A stretch of DNA of 64,000 bases from Haloterrigena salifodinae (GTDB lineage: Archaea; Halobacteriota; Halobacteria; Halobacteriales; Natrialbaceae), in NCBI RefSeq assembly GCF_003977755.1, contig NZ_RQWN01000002.1, positions 1,140,033 to 1,204,032 on the forward strand. Direction: 5' to 3'. Shown in pieces: positions 51,374-60,071 of this stretch. Both the position numbers and the translations under genes were made by a program. Numbering within the stretch: position 1 is the first letter of the stretch; every line of letters begins with the position of its first letter. The notes under the pieces were generated by a model. The model worked only from the letters and a program-made list of their open reading frames with translations, was not told the origin of the DNA and did not search any database.

Positions 51374-51500
51374 GCGCGTCGCTTCTCGCGGCTTCAGTTC
51401 TCGTCTTTCCTCGCTGCCGAAATTCGCTCACCGCCAAGTTAGTAACAACTCCCCCTATGGCTACCTCGAGTTAATAATGCACTTGGTTTGGATAATAACA

Positions 51501-51508
51501 CTTTTATT
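51501..51508 (+). promoter_or_regulatory. TATA-like promoter of the metal ABC importer
   Basis: CTTTTATT is 22-29 nt before ATG 51530. GTTAATAAT and GATAATAAC (about 51470-51500) upstream form an imperfect inverted repeat, which could hold a metal-sensing regulator. Confidence 0.4.
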
Positions 51509-51529
51509 CGGCGGGGCGTAGTTTCGGAT

Positions 51530-52585
51530 ATGAGCCGAACACGGCGGTCGCTGCTGGGGGCGGGTGGGAGCCTCCTCGCCGCGAGCGCGTTTGCCGGCTG
51601 TCTCGATGATCTGGACCTCGCGGAACGGGAGTACGACACGGGGTACGCCGCCTTGTTTAGCCTGTGGGACTGGACCGAGCAGGTCAGCGGCGAGACGATG
51701 GATTTCGAGAACCCGGTGGGAACCGGCGAGTCGGGCCACGGCTGGAGTCCGCCGGGGGACCTCACCCGCGACATCGCCGACGCGGGCGTCTTCGTCTACT
51801 TCGACACGCCCGAGTTCTCGTGGGCTCAGGATATCGCATCGACGCTCGAGGCGGACTACGACGACGTGATCGTCGTCGACGGCTTCGCGGGACTCGACGA
51901 TCAGTTGCTCGAGTGGGGCCACGAGACGGGATCCGACGGGCATGATCACGGGACCGACACTGAGACGCACGAAGACGGCGAAGCGGAGAACCACAGCGAG
52001 GACGACGGTCACGATCACGACCACGATCGCTCCTCGTTCGATCCCCACGCCTGGCTCGATCCCGTCCTCGCACAGGACATCCTCGAGAATCTCGTCGACG
52101 GCTTAGTCGAGGCCCATCCCGACGAGGAGGAGACGTTCCGGACCAACGCCGACGAGTACGTCGGCGTCCTCGAGGACGTCGACCAGCAACTCGAGACGCT
52201 CGTCGAGGACGCGGACCGCCGGACCGCCGTCTTCGCCGGCCACGATTCCTTCACCTACCTCGAGGACCGGTACGGCTTCGAACTGCACACGCCCGTCGGC
52301 GTCTCCCCGAACGAGGAGCCGAGCCAGGGCGAGATTTCGGAGACCATCGAGCACATCGACGAGAACGGGATCGACACGATCCTCTACGACGCCTTCGACG
52401 CCCCCGAAGGCCAACACCCGCCCCTCGTCGGGACGCTCCTCGACGGCAGCGACGCGACCGACGCGAGGCCTCTCGCGACCGCCTCAGGAACCCTCGCCTC
52501 GTGGGACGAAAAGGGCTGGGGCTACCGTGAGCAAATGGAAGAGATAAACATCCCCGCGTTCAGAGAAGCACTAGACGCACAGTGA
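51530..52585 (+). CDS. Zn/Mn ABC importer, substrate-binding lipoprotein (ZnuA-like)
   Basis: 351-aa cluster-9 metal-binding protein. The N-terminus is a Tat-type lipoprotein signal: RTRRSLLGAGGSLL with twin arginine and lipobox AGC at about residue 23. A His/Asp-rich loop (GHDHGTD ... DDGHDHDHDRS, ~137-165) and FDPHAWLDPV follow the ZnuA/TroA pattern, as do FAGHDSFTYLEDRYG and TILYDAFDAPEG. The metal (zinc or manganese) cannot be fixed by sequence. First gene of a three-gene operon, and its stop overlaps the ATPase GTG. Confidence 0.92.
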   Translation: MSRTRRSLLGAGGSLLAASAFAGCLDDLDLAEREYDTGYAALFSLWDWTEQVSGETMDFENPVGTGESGHGWSPPGDLTRDIADAGVFVYFDTPEFSWAQDIASTLEADYDDVIVVDGFAGLDDQLLEWGHETGSDGHDHGTDTETHEDGEAENHSEDDGHDHDHDRSSFDPHAWLDPVLAQDILENLVDGLVEAHPDEEETFRTNADEYVGVLEDVDQQLETLVEDADRRTAVFAGHDSFTYLEDRYGFELHTPVGVSPNEEPSQGEISETIEHIDENGIDTILYDAFDAPEGQHPPLVGTLLDGSDATDARPLATASGTLASWDEKGWGYREQMEEINIPAFREALDAQ

Positions 52586-53319
52586 CCGTCGTCGATCTCC
52601 AGAACGTGACGTTCGCCTACGGCGACCAGCCCGCGGTCCGCGACGTCTCCCTGACCGTCGAGGAAGGCGACTTCCTCGGGCTCATCGGCCCGAACGGCTC
52701 CGGGAAGACGACGCTCTTGCACCTCATGCTCGGTCTGCACGAGGCCGACAGCGGCCGGGTCGAACTCTTCGGCGAACCGGTCGACGCCTTCGACGAGGGC
52801 GAGCGGATCGGCTACGTCTCCCAGCAGGCCACCAGCGGCGGCGGGACGATGCCGGTCACCGTCCGCGAGGCCGTGACCATGGGTCGGTTCGCCCACGTCG
52901 GCCACGGCCGGATTCGAGAGGAAGACCGCGAGATCGTCGCCGACGCCATCGATACGGTCGGTATCGAGGACCTCGCCGACCGGCAGGTCAACCAGCTCTC
53001 GGGTGGCCAGCGACAGCGTGCCTACATCGCGCGGGCGCTGGCCTCCGAGGCGGATCTGCTGGCGCTGGACGAGCCGACCGTCGGGGTCGACGCCGAGTCG
53101 CGCGACGCCTTCTACCAGTTGCTCGAGTCGCTCAACGACGACGGGATCACAATCATCCTGATCGAGCACGACATCGGCGTCGTCACGGACCGCGCGAACC
53201 GAATCGCCTGTATCAACACGGAACTGTACCACCACGGCGACACCGAGTCGTTCGTCGAGAGCGACGCGCTCACCGAGGCCTACGGGGCGACGGGGCAGGT
53301 CGTCCACCACCACCATTGA
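52582..53319 (+). CDS. Zn/Mn ABC importer, ATP-binding protein (ZnuC-like)
   Basis: 245-aa ATPase starting at GTG 52582, which overlaps the previous stop (GTGA). Walker A LIGPNGSGKTTLLHLM, signature QLSGGQRQRAYIARALA, Walker B LLALDEPTVGVD, H-loop LIEHDIGVV. The C-terminus ends in a histidine run (VVHHHH), which might help sense or bind metal. It energises metal uptake together with the binding protein and permease on either side. Confidence 0.93.
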   Translation: MTVVDLQNVTFAYGDQPAVRDVSLTVEEGDFLGLIGPNGSGKTTLLHLMLGLHEADSGRVELFGEPVDAFDEGERIGYVSQQATSGGGTMPVTVREAVTMGRFAHVGHGRIREEDREIVADAIDTVGIEDLADRQVNQLSGGQRQRAYIARALASEADLLALDEPTVGVDAESRDAFYQLLESLNDDGITIILIEHDIGVVTDRANRIACINTELYHHGDTESFVESDALTEAYGATGQVVHHHH

Positions 53320-53351
53320 GACGCTGATATCGAGAGACTGAGATACGAGCT

Positions 53352-54365
53352 ATGCACCGCGAGACGAGACTTCGGCTGGAACTGATCGGAATCGGCGCGA
53401 CGGGACTACTGGCGGCGGTCATGATCGGCTTTCTCGCCCTTGACTATCTGCAGGACTACGCCGTCGCGGGAGCGATGTACGAACAGTACCGCATCGCCGG
53501 CCGGCTGCTGGACTACGTCCTCGGGACAAACGTCTTCAGGCACCCGTTCATGTGGCGCTCGATCGCGACGGGGATCCTGATCGGGATCGTCGCGCCGCTG
53601 GTCGGCACCTACCTCGTCCACCGCGAGATGGCGCTGATCGGCGAGACGCTCGCCCACACGGCCTTCGCCGGCGTCGCGATCGGGCTGCTGTTCAGCGCCA
53701 CGACGGATCTGGGCGTCTCGCTGTTGCTCGCGGCGCTGGTCGTCGCCATCCTCGGCGCGCTCGGTGTCCAGTGGCTGACCGAGCACACCGACACCTACGG
53801 CGACGTGCCGATCGCGATCATGCTGACCGGCAGCTTCGCCGTCGGCACGCTCATCATCAGCTACGGTCGCGGGATGACCGGGATCAACGTCGAGAACTAC
53901 CTCTTCGGGAGCATCTCCGTCGTCACGCCCGGCGGTGCGCGGCTAATGGCCGCGCTAAGCGTCGCCGTCGTCGCCGTCGTCGTCGCGACCTACAAGCAGC
54001 TGCTGTTCATCACGTTCGACGAGCAGGCCGCCCGGGTCGCCCGGCTCAACGTCACCTGGTATAACACCCTGCTGATCGTCATGACGGCCGTGGTCGTCGT
54101 CGGCGCGATGCAGATCCTCGGCGTCATCCTCGTCGCCGCGATGCTCGTCATCCCGGTCGCGGCCGCCACGCAGATCGCCCACAGCTTCCGGGAGACGCTG
54201 TTCTGCTCGATCCTGTTCGGGCAGGTATCGATCCTCGGCGGCTTCGCGGTCTCGATCGGCGGCAGTCTGCCGACCGGCGGCTCGATCGTCATCGTCGCCA
54301 TCGCCTGCTACCTGATCGCGATCGTCGCCTCGAGTCGGTCGACGGCGGCAATTTCGACGCACTGA
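53352..54365 (+). CDS. Zn/Mn ABC importer, permease (ZnuB-like)
   Basis: 337-aa cluster-9 permease with eight or nine hydrophobic helices. Family stretches are HREMALIGETLAHTAFAGVAIGLLF, EQAARVARLNVTWYNTLLIVMTAVVV and LVAAMLVIPVAAATQIAHSFRE. It follows the ATPase by 32 nt on the same strand and completes the importer. Confidence 0.93.
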   Translation: MHRETRLRLELIGIGATGLLAAVMIGFLALDYLQDYAVAGAMYEQYRIAGRLLDYVLGTNVFRHPFMWRSIATGILIGIVAPLVGTYLVHREMALIGETLAHTAFAGVAIGLLFSATTDLGVSLLLAALVVAILGALGVQWLTEHTDTYGDVPIAIMLTGSFAVGTLIISYGRGMTGINVENYLFGSISVVTPGGARLMAALSVAVVAVVVATYKQLLFITFDEQAARVARLNVTWYNTLLIVMTAVVVVGAMQILGVILVAAMLVIPVAAATQIAHSFRETLFCSILFGQVSILGGFAVSIGGSLPTGGSIVIVAIACYLIAIVASSRSTAAISTH

Positions 54366-54370
54366 CGCCC

Positions 54371-54838
54371 TTAGGCGCGATTGTCGGTGCGAAACTCGTC
54401 GACGAGCTGGACCACCGCGCCGAGTCCGGAAAAAATGACGCCGATTGGGACGAGTAAGAGCCCGATACCGGCGACGGAGCCGACGGGGAGGAACAGGTCG
54501 AACGCCAGCGAGACCAGCATGGGAACGACCAGCAGAACGATCGAGAGACCCCCGGCGACGGCACCCAGCGTGAGTAACCGTCGCGGCCGGTCCGCCGGCT
54601 CCCGGAAGCGAGCGACGAGATACAGGAGTCCCGCCTCGACGAGCGTTAGGAGGCCGACGATCACGCATAGCATCACGAAGAGGCCGGTGAGACCGGCCGC
54701 GAACCCGTCTCCGGGCGGATTTTCGGGAATCGTTTCGAAGAACAGCGCCGCGGTCAGGAGACTGATCGCACCCAGCACCGCGGTACCGGCAGCGATCGCG
54801 CGGGGACGATGAACGGGCATCGGTTGAACGTGTTCCAT
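54371..54838 (-). CDS. Small four-helix membrane protein of unknown function
   Basis: 155-aa protein with four hydrophobic helices (residues ~14-36, ~50-75, ~88-112, ~118-140) and short charged termini. No motif identified. It starts at ATG 54838 (MEHVQPMPVHRP) and is convergent with the permease gene, whose end is only 5 nt away. Confidence 0.78.
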   Translation of the reverse strand: MEHVQPMPVHRPRAIAAGTAVLGAISLLTAALFFETIPENPPGDGFAAGLTGLFVMLCVIVGLLTLVEAGLLYLVARFREPADRPRRLLTLGAVAGGLSIVLLVVPMLVSLAFDLFLPVGSVAGIGLLLVPIGVIFSGLGAVVQLVDEFRTDNRA

Positions 54839-55005
54839 TCCCTACAGATGGGAGTTAAACGTTCGCATCGTCGCGTCCGGCGGCACCGAACGCGGTCGTA
54901 CCGACTCCCCGATCGCGTGCGGGCGTCGGCGGTCGAGTTGCGAGTCTTCTCTCCCCGCTGGAACAGGCCCCACCCTTAACACGCCGCTCGGCGAACCCTC
55001 GAGCG

Positions 55006-57123
55006 ATGGGACGGTTAGCCGAACTTTTCGACCCCGAGACCGTCGCCGTAGTCGGCGCGACCGACCGCGAGGGCGCCGTCGGCCGCGCGATCACGGCGAA
55101 CCTGCAAGATCGATTCGACGGCGAGGTCGTGCCGATCAATCCCGGCCGCGACGAGGTGCTCGGGCTCGAGTGCTATTCGGACGTGTCGAATGCGCCGCCG
55201 ATCGATCTGGCGGTGGTCGTCGTACCGCCCGACGCGGTGATCGACGCGTTGCGCGATCTCGGCGAGGCCGGGACGCGAAACGTCGTCGTCATCACCGCCG
55301 GCTTCTCGGAGACCGGCGGCGAGGGGGCCGACCGCGAGCGGCGGCTGCGCGAGGTCGCCGCGGAGTACGACCTCAACGTTGTCGGTCCCAACAGCCTCGG
55401 GGTCATGGCCACGCCGAGCGGCATGAACGCCACCTTCGGTCCCGAGCACGCCCTCGAGGGCTCGATCTCCTTTATGAGCCAGTCGGGCGCGTTCATCACC
55501 GCCGTTTTGGACTGGGCCAACGAGCAGGGGATCGGCTTCCAGGACGTCGTCTCGCTCGGGAACAAGGCCGTGCTCGACGAAACGGACTTCGTCCGCGAGT
55601 GGGGCGACGACCCCGACACCGACGTCATCATCGGCTACCTTGAGGACGTCGACGACGGCCAGGGATTCATCGAGGCCGCCCGCGAGGTGACCGACGATAC
55701 TCCGATCGTCCTCGTCAAGTCCGGCCGGACCGACGCGGGCGCGCAGGCCGCCTCCTCGCACACGGGCGCGATCGCCGGCAGCGAGCGGGCCTACGAGGCG
55801 GGTCTCGAGCAGGCCGGTGTCCTTCGAGCGCGATCCGTTCAGGAACTGTTCGACTCCGCGCGGGCCCTCGCGGGACTGCCCGAACCCGAATCGGACGGCG
55901 TCGCCGTCGTCACCAACGCGGGCGGCCCCGGGGTCCTGACGACGGACGCCGTCGGCGACTCGACGCTCGAGATGGCCGGCTTCACCGACGAGACGATCGA
56001 CCGACTCGCCGAGGCGATGCCCGACGAGGCCAACGTCTACAATCCGATCGATGCCATCGGCGACGCCGACGTCGACCGGTTCGGCGAGGCCCTCGAGATC
56101 GCCCTTGAGGATCCCAACGTCGGCAGCGCGGTCGTCGTCGCGGCGCCGACCGCCGTCCTCTCCTACGACGAACTGGCGGAGACGGTCATCGACAAGCTCG
56201 AAGAACACGACACGCCCGTCGTCACCTGTCTGATGGGCGGCGGACGCGCCCGCGACGCCGAGGAGACGCTGCGCGAGTCGGGGATTCCGAACTACTTCGA
56301 CCCCTCGCGGGCGGTCTCCGGGCTGGACGCCCTCGCCCGGTTTCGGGACATCCGCGAGCGGACCGCCGACGAGCCCGAACGGTTCGACGTCGACCGCGAG
56401 CGCGCCCGCGAGATCCTCGCCCGCGCCGAGCGCAGCGACGACAACCGGCTGGGCGTCGAGTCGATGGAACTGCTCGAGGCCTACGGGATCCCGACCCCTG
56501 ACGGCGAGATCGTCGACGATCCCGACCGAGCGCGCGCGGTGGCCGAGTCCATCGAAGACGACGTCGTGATGAAGATCGTCAGCCCCGACATTTCCCACAA
56601 GTCCGACATCGGCGGCGTCAAGGTCGGTGTTCCCGACGACGAGGTCTACGACGCCTACGAGGACCTCGTCGCTCGCGCGCGCAACTACCAGCCCGACGCG
56701 ACGATCATCGGGGTGCAGGTCCAGGAGCAACTCGACCTCGAGACCGCCACCGAGACCATCGTCGGAATGAACCGCGACCCGCAGTTCGGCCCGCTGTTGC
56801 TGTTCGGCCTCGGCGGTATCTTCGTCGAGATCCTAGAGGACACGTCGGTCCGCGTCGCCCCGGTCGGCAAGGGCGAAGCCCGCGACATGATCGACGAGAT
56901 TCAGGCCGCGCCACTGTTGCGCGGCGCCCGCGGGCGCGAGCCGGCCGACGTCGAGGGCGTCGTCGAGACGATCCAGCGGCTCTCGCAGCTGGTGACCGAC
57001 TTCCCGGCGATCCTCGAACTCGACGTCAACCCACTCGTGGCGGGCCCCGACGGCGTAGAAGCAATCGATCTCAGACTCACCGTCGATCCGGACGAACTCG
57101 CAGACGACACGGAGGAACTATGA
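55006..57123 (+). CDS. acd: ADP-forming acetyl-CoA synthetase (one-chain alpha-beta type)
   Basis: 705-aa archaeal energy-conserving enzyme: acetyl-CoA + ADP + Pi to acetate + ATP + CoA. The N-terminal part is the succinyl-CoA-synthetase-alpha-like CoA-binding and ligase domain with phosphohistidine H252 in AASSHTGAIAG. The C-terminal part is an ATP-grasp domain (VVMKIVSPDISHKSDIGGVKVG ... GLGGIFVEILEDTSVRVAP). The haloarchaeal form is a single fused chain. The stop overlaps the next ATG (ATGA), so the phosphotransacetylase-like partner is co-translated. Confidence 0.93.
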   Translation: MGRLAELFDPETVAVVGATDREGAVGRAITANLQDRFDGEVVPINPGRDEVLGLECYSDVSNAPPIDLAVVVVPPDAVIDALRDLGEAGTRNVVVITAGFSETGGEGADRERRLREVAAEYDLNVVGPNSLGVMATPSGMNATFGPEHALEGSISFMSQSGAFITAVLDWANEQGIGFQDVVSLGNKAVLDETDFVREWGDDPDTDVIIGYLEDVDDGQGFIEAAREVTDDTPIVLVKSGRTDAGAQAASSHTGAIAGSERAYEAGLEQAGVLRARSVQELFDSARALAGLPEPESDGVAVVTNAGGPGVLTTDAVGDSTLEMAGFTDETIDRLAEAMPDEANVYNPIDAIGDADVDRFGEALEIALEDPNVGSAVVVAAPTAVLSYDELAETVIDKLEEHDTPVVTCLMGGGRARDAEETLRESGIPNYFDPSRAVSGLDALARFRDIRERTADEPERFDVDRERAREILARAERSDDNRLGVESMELLEAYGIPTPDGEIVDDPDRARAVAESIEDDVVMKIVSPDISHKSDIGGVKVGVPDDEVYDAYEDLVARARNYQPDATIIGVQVQEQLDLETATETIVGMNRDPQFGPLLLFGLGGIFVEILEDTSVRVAPVGKGEARDMIDEIQAAPLLRGARGREPADVEGVVETIQRLSQLVTDFPAILELDVNPLVAGPDGVEAIDLRLTVDPDELADDTEEL

Positions 57124-58304
57124 GCGACACTGATCCCACCGACACCGATACCACTCCCGACGACACCGAAACGACCGACGGTCGGCAGACCGACGCCAAG
57201 CAGGGCGACCGACAGTCGACCGATGCCGCTGCGAGCGACGCCGACACGATCCTCGTCAGTTCGCTCGCGGAGAGCACCGGCAAGACGGCGATCACGCTGG
57301 CGCTGGCCCGGCTCGCGGCCGAGTCGGGCGACAGCGTCGGCTACATGAAACCGAAGGGCACCCGACTCGAGAGCAACGTCGGAAAGACCCTGGACGAGGA
57401 TCCGCTGCTCGCTCGCGAACTGCTCGACCTCGAGGCCGAGATGCACGATCTGGAGCCCGTCGTCTACTCGCCGACGTTCGTCGAGCAGGCGATCCGCGGC
57501 CGCGAGGACCCCGACGAGATCCGCGAGCGCGTGGTCGAGGCCTTCGAGACGCTCTCTGACGGCCGAGACCGCATGTTCGTCGAGGGCGGCGGCGAGTACG
57601 ACGTCGGCGGCATCGTCGACCTCACCGACGCCGACGTCGCGGAACTCTTAGACGCCCGCGTCGTCCTCGTCGCTTCCCACGAGGTTCCGGGTGATATCGA
57701 CGACGTGCTCGCCGCGGCCGACGCTTTCGGCGACCGGCTCGCTGGCGTCATCTTCAACGACATCGCGGACGCCGTCTACGATGCGCTCGAGACCGACGTC
57801 GTCGCCGCGCTCGAGGAGCGCGGGATTCCGGTCTTCGGCGTACTCCCCAGCGAGCGGACGCTCTCGGGGGTCACCGTCGGCGAACTGGCCGAAGAGCTCG
57901 GCGCCTCGATGCTCGTCGAGGACGGACGGGACGCCTACGTCGAGCGGTTCAGCGTCGGTGCAATGGGCGCTGACAGCGCCCTGCGTCACTTCCGCCGGAC
58001 GAAAGACGCCGCCGTGATCACCGGCGGCGACCGCGCCGAGATTCACACGGCCGCACTCGAGGCCCCCGGCGTGCGCTGTCTCATCCTGACCGGCGGCCAC
58101 CGCCCGTCGGGCGCGATCATCGGTCAGGCCGCCGAGAAGGGGATGCCGATTCTCTCGGTACAGACGGACACGCTGACGACCGTCGAGCGCGCCGAGGACG
58201 TCGTCCGAAGCGGCCGCACGCGCGACGAGGAGACGGTCGACCGGATGGCGGAACTGCTGACCGACCACGCGGCGGTCGACTCGATCCTCGACGGGTCTCG
58301 CTAG
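57120..58304 (+). CDS. Phosphotransacetylase-like protein (BioD-like P-loop plus DRTGG domain)
   Basis: 394-aa protein with an acidic start, a BioD-like P-loop ATPase domain (SSLAESTGKTAITLALARL at ~47-65) and a DRTGG-type second domain (GVLPSERTLSGVTVGELAEEL ... AAVITGGDRAEIHTAALEAPGVRCLILTGG, split here). This matches the N-terminal and middle regulatory parts of long phosphotransacetylases without the catalytic PTA domain. It is coupled to acd by an ATGA overlap, so it probably regulates or assists acetate/acetyl-CoA turnover. Confidence 0.88.
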   Translation: MSDTDPTDTDTTPDDTETTDGRQTDAKQGDRQSTDAAASDADTILVSSLAESTGKTAITLALARLAAESGDSVGYMKPKGTRLESNVGKTLDEDPLLARELLDLEAEMHDLEPVVYSPTFVEQAIRGREDPDEIRERVVEAFETLSDGRDRMFVEGGGEYDVGGIVDLTDADVAELLDARVVLVASHEVPGDIDDVLAAADAFGDRLAGVIFNDIADAVYDALETDVVAALEERGIPVFGVLPSERTLSGVTVGELAEELGASMLVEDGRDAYVERFSVGAMGADSALRHFRRTKDAAVITGGDRAEIHTAALEAPGVRCLILTGGHRPSGAIIGQAAEKGMPILSVQTDTLTTVERAEDVVRSGRTRDEETVDRMAELLTDHAAVDSILDGSR

Positions 58305-58753
58305 GCGCTCGAGTCTCGGTCGGCCGTCGATCATAGTACACGAAACTGTTCACAGCTGGCGTCGGGTCACCGAGAATTGAATCATCCGAATTAGGGGTTG
58401 GGGAACCGTCTCTGACCCGGTCTCGTCCCGAACTGAGGCGGTGTGAGTCCAATCGTTCTCGGGACGCGGTTCACAGATTCGTACTAACGATTGTGGGGAA
58501 TCTCAGTCGAACCAAATCGTATTGGGGAACCGCTTATCCCTCGTAACGACATTCGTTCAGTACGGAACAACCACCGATACCGCCGAAGCAGCGTTTCGTC
58601 GTTTCGGTCATCTGCTACCGCGGAAAGCGTTAGCCCGCAATCTCTCCTATTGCTAGTGTATGTTTTAATTAGATCGATCTATTACAACATTTTGTACCCG
58701 ACTCATAAACAGAAGGTTTACATAGAGATAGTTTTCTTCTGAGAACGTACGAT
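58305..58753. other. AT-rich intergenic region upstream of the DUF7344 gene
   Basis: About 450 nt. The last 110 nt are far more AT-rich than the surroundings, with a palindrome TAGATCGATCTA (58670-58681) and TATA-like GGTTTACATA (about 58714-58723) at the promoter position for 58754. No gene was seen in the rest. Confidence 0.5.
58670..58681. promoter_or_regulatory. Palindrome upstream of the membrane regulator gene
   Basis: TAGATCGATCTA is a perfect 12-nt palindrome, about 73 nt before ATG 58754. It is a candidate operator, perhaps for the encoded winged-helix protein itself. Confidence 0.35.
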
Positions 58754-59422
58754 ATGATGCCCAAAACAGATCGCCGCTCCTCCACGGGCATGCCCTCCGA
58801 CGACTCCCAGCCCGACGATCCCCCGTGCGACGAGTCCGAAGCGCTCTCGCCGGACGAGATCTTTCACATCCTTCAAACGAACCGCAGACGCGACACGATC
58901 GCCTATCTCCTGGATCGGGAGGGACCGATCAAGATGAGCGATATCGCCGAACACGTCGCGGCGAAAGAACACGAGACGACTGTCGAAGCGCTCACGTCGA
59001 AACAACGTCAGCGCGTGTACATCCCGCTGTATCAGTCCCACCTCCCGAAACTCGATACGAAGGGAATCATCGACTACAACAAGCCCCGCGGCATCGTCCA
59101 GCCGACCGAACGCCTCGAGATCTTCCGACCGTATCTCGAGGCCGTCGAATCGGACGCATCTCCGATGCAGTCGGACACCGACGCCAACGCCAATACCGAC
59201 GCCGGCGACGGTCTCACCAGTCAGTTGGTAAACGGTTCCCGTGCGATGTTCGTCGGGGCAAGCGTCGGCCTGCTCGCGGCCTCTGTAAGTGGATTCCTCG
59301 TGATTCCCGAACTGACGCTCGCGGCCACCATCGGACTTCTGTTCGTCCTGATGACGATCAAGACGAACCTGGCCGATTCCGCCGCGACGAACCGCTCCGA
59401 CGACAGGCGGCTGTCGCAATGA
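58754..59422 (+). CDS. Membrane-anchored winged-helix regulator (DUF7344-like)
   Basis: 222-aa protein. The DUF7344-like wHTH region (residues ~30-130: LSPDEIFHILQTNRRRDTIAYLLDREG, MSDIAEHVAAKEHETTVEAL, YQSHLPKLDTKGIIDYN, all with haloarchaeal wHTH character) is followed by two hydrophobic helices (~160-205). Such membrane-tethered DNA-binding proteins occur in haloarchaea as signal relays. Two adjacent ATGs exist at 58754 and 58757. A recognition palindrome lies upstream. Confidence 0.82.
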   Translation: MMPKTDRRSSTGMPSDDSQPDDPPCDESEALSPDEIFHILQTNRRRDTIAYLLDREGPIKMSDIAEHVAAKEHETTVEALTSKQRQRVYIPLYQSHLPKLDTKGIIDYNKPRGIVQPTERLEIFRPYLEAVESDASPMQSDTDANANTDAGDGLTSQLVNGSRAMFVGASVGLLAASVSGFLVIPELTLAATIGLLFVLMTIKTNLADSAATNRSDDRRLSQ

Positions 59423-59538
59423 CGTGCGCTCGAGCGAGCCGCTCGAATCGAAGCGCAACTAGGCCTCGACCCCGCGCAGGGTCTCGGCCGCGGAACGTCT
59501 GACCAAGAATTAAGAGTCCACCCTGCATGTGCCCAGAC

Positions 59539-59832
59539 ATGGACGACACTCCCCAGGAAATCACCTCGCTCGTCGGACGAGAGGTCTACTCGAACAACGG
59601 CGTCTTCGTCGGCGAAGTCGAAGACCTACGGCTGAACGTCGACGGACAGACCATCACCGGTCTCGCGCTCGGCAACCTCAACTCCGAACTGTTCACCGAC
59701 GCCACCCGCAGCGGGCAGGGCGTCATCGTTCCCTACCGCTGGGTTCGCGCCGTCGGCGACGTGATTCTGATCAACGACGTCGTCGAACGCGTCCGCCAGC
59801 CCGACGAAGAAGAGGAAGAACTCATCGCATAA
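59539..59832 (+). CDS. PRC-barrel domain protein
   Basis: 97-aa PRC-barrel protein from ATG 59539 (MDDTPQEITSLVGREVYSNNGVFVGEVEDLRLNVDG, split here), ending VILINDVVERVRQPDEEEEELIA. Archaeal PRC-barrel proteins of this length include the CdpB family that binds CdvB/FtsZ rings and are candidate cell-division adaptors. TAAGAGT (59509-59515) is at the leaderless TATA position and excludes an earlier in-frame start at 59527. Confidence 0.9.
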   Translation: MDDTPQEITSLVGREVYSNNGVFVGEVEDLRLNVDGQTITGLALGNLNSELFTDATRSGQGVIVPYRWVRAVGDVILINDVVERVRQPDEEEEELIA

Positions 59833-60071
59833 CCGGCTCTCGCGCGGGCCAGCTCCGATTCTGTTTCGCGCTCGCAGAGTGGTCCGTCTCTCGGTTCCGC
59901 TCGTTCCCTCGGTTCTTCTTATCGAATCGCCGTCCTGCGTCTCACTCGAGCCGAGCAACCGGTGTCGGCGGCTAGTCAAGGAGGGACGATACCGTCTCAG
60001 ATCGCACTGAACGGTGTCAGTTCGATCCCGTACGAAACCGAAATCGGCCACTCGACCTCGAGAGCCGACCG

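Noticed and set aside
55015..56730. 571-codon minus-strand frame opposite acd
   Set aside because: It mirrors the acd codons, has no recognisable domain, and acd itself is unambiguous.
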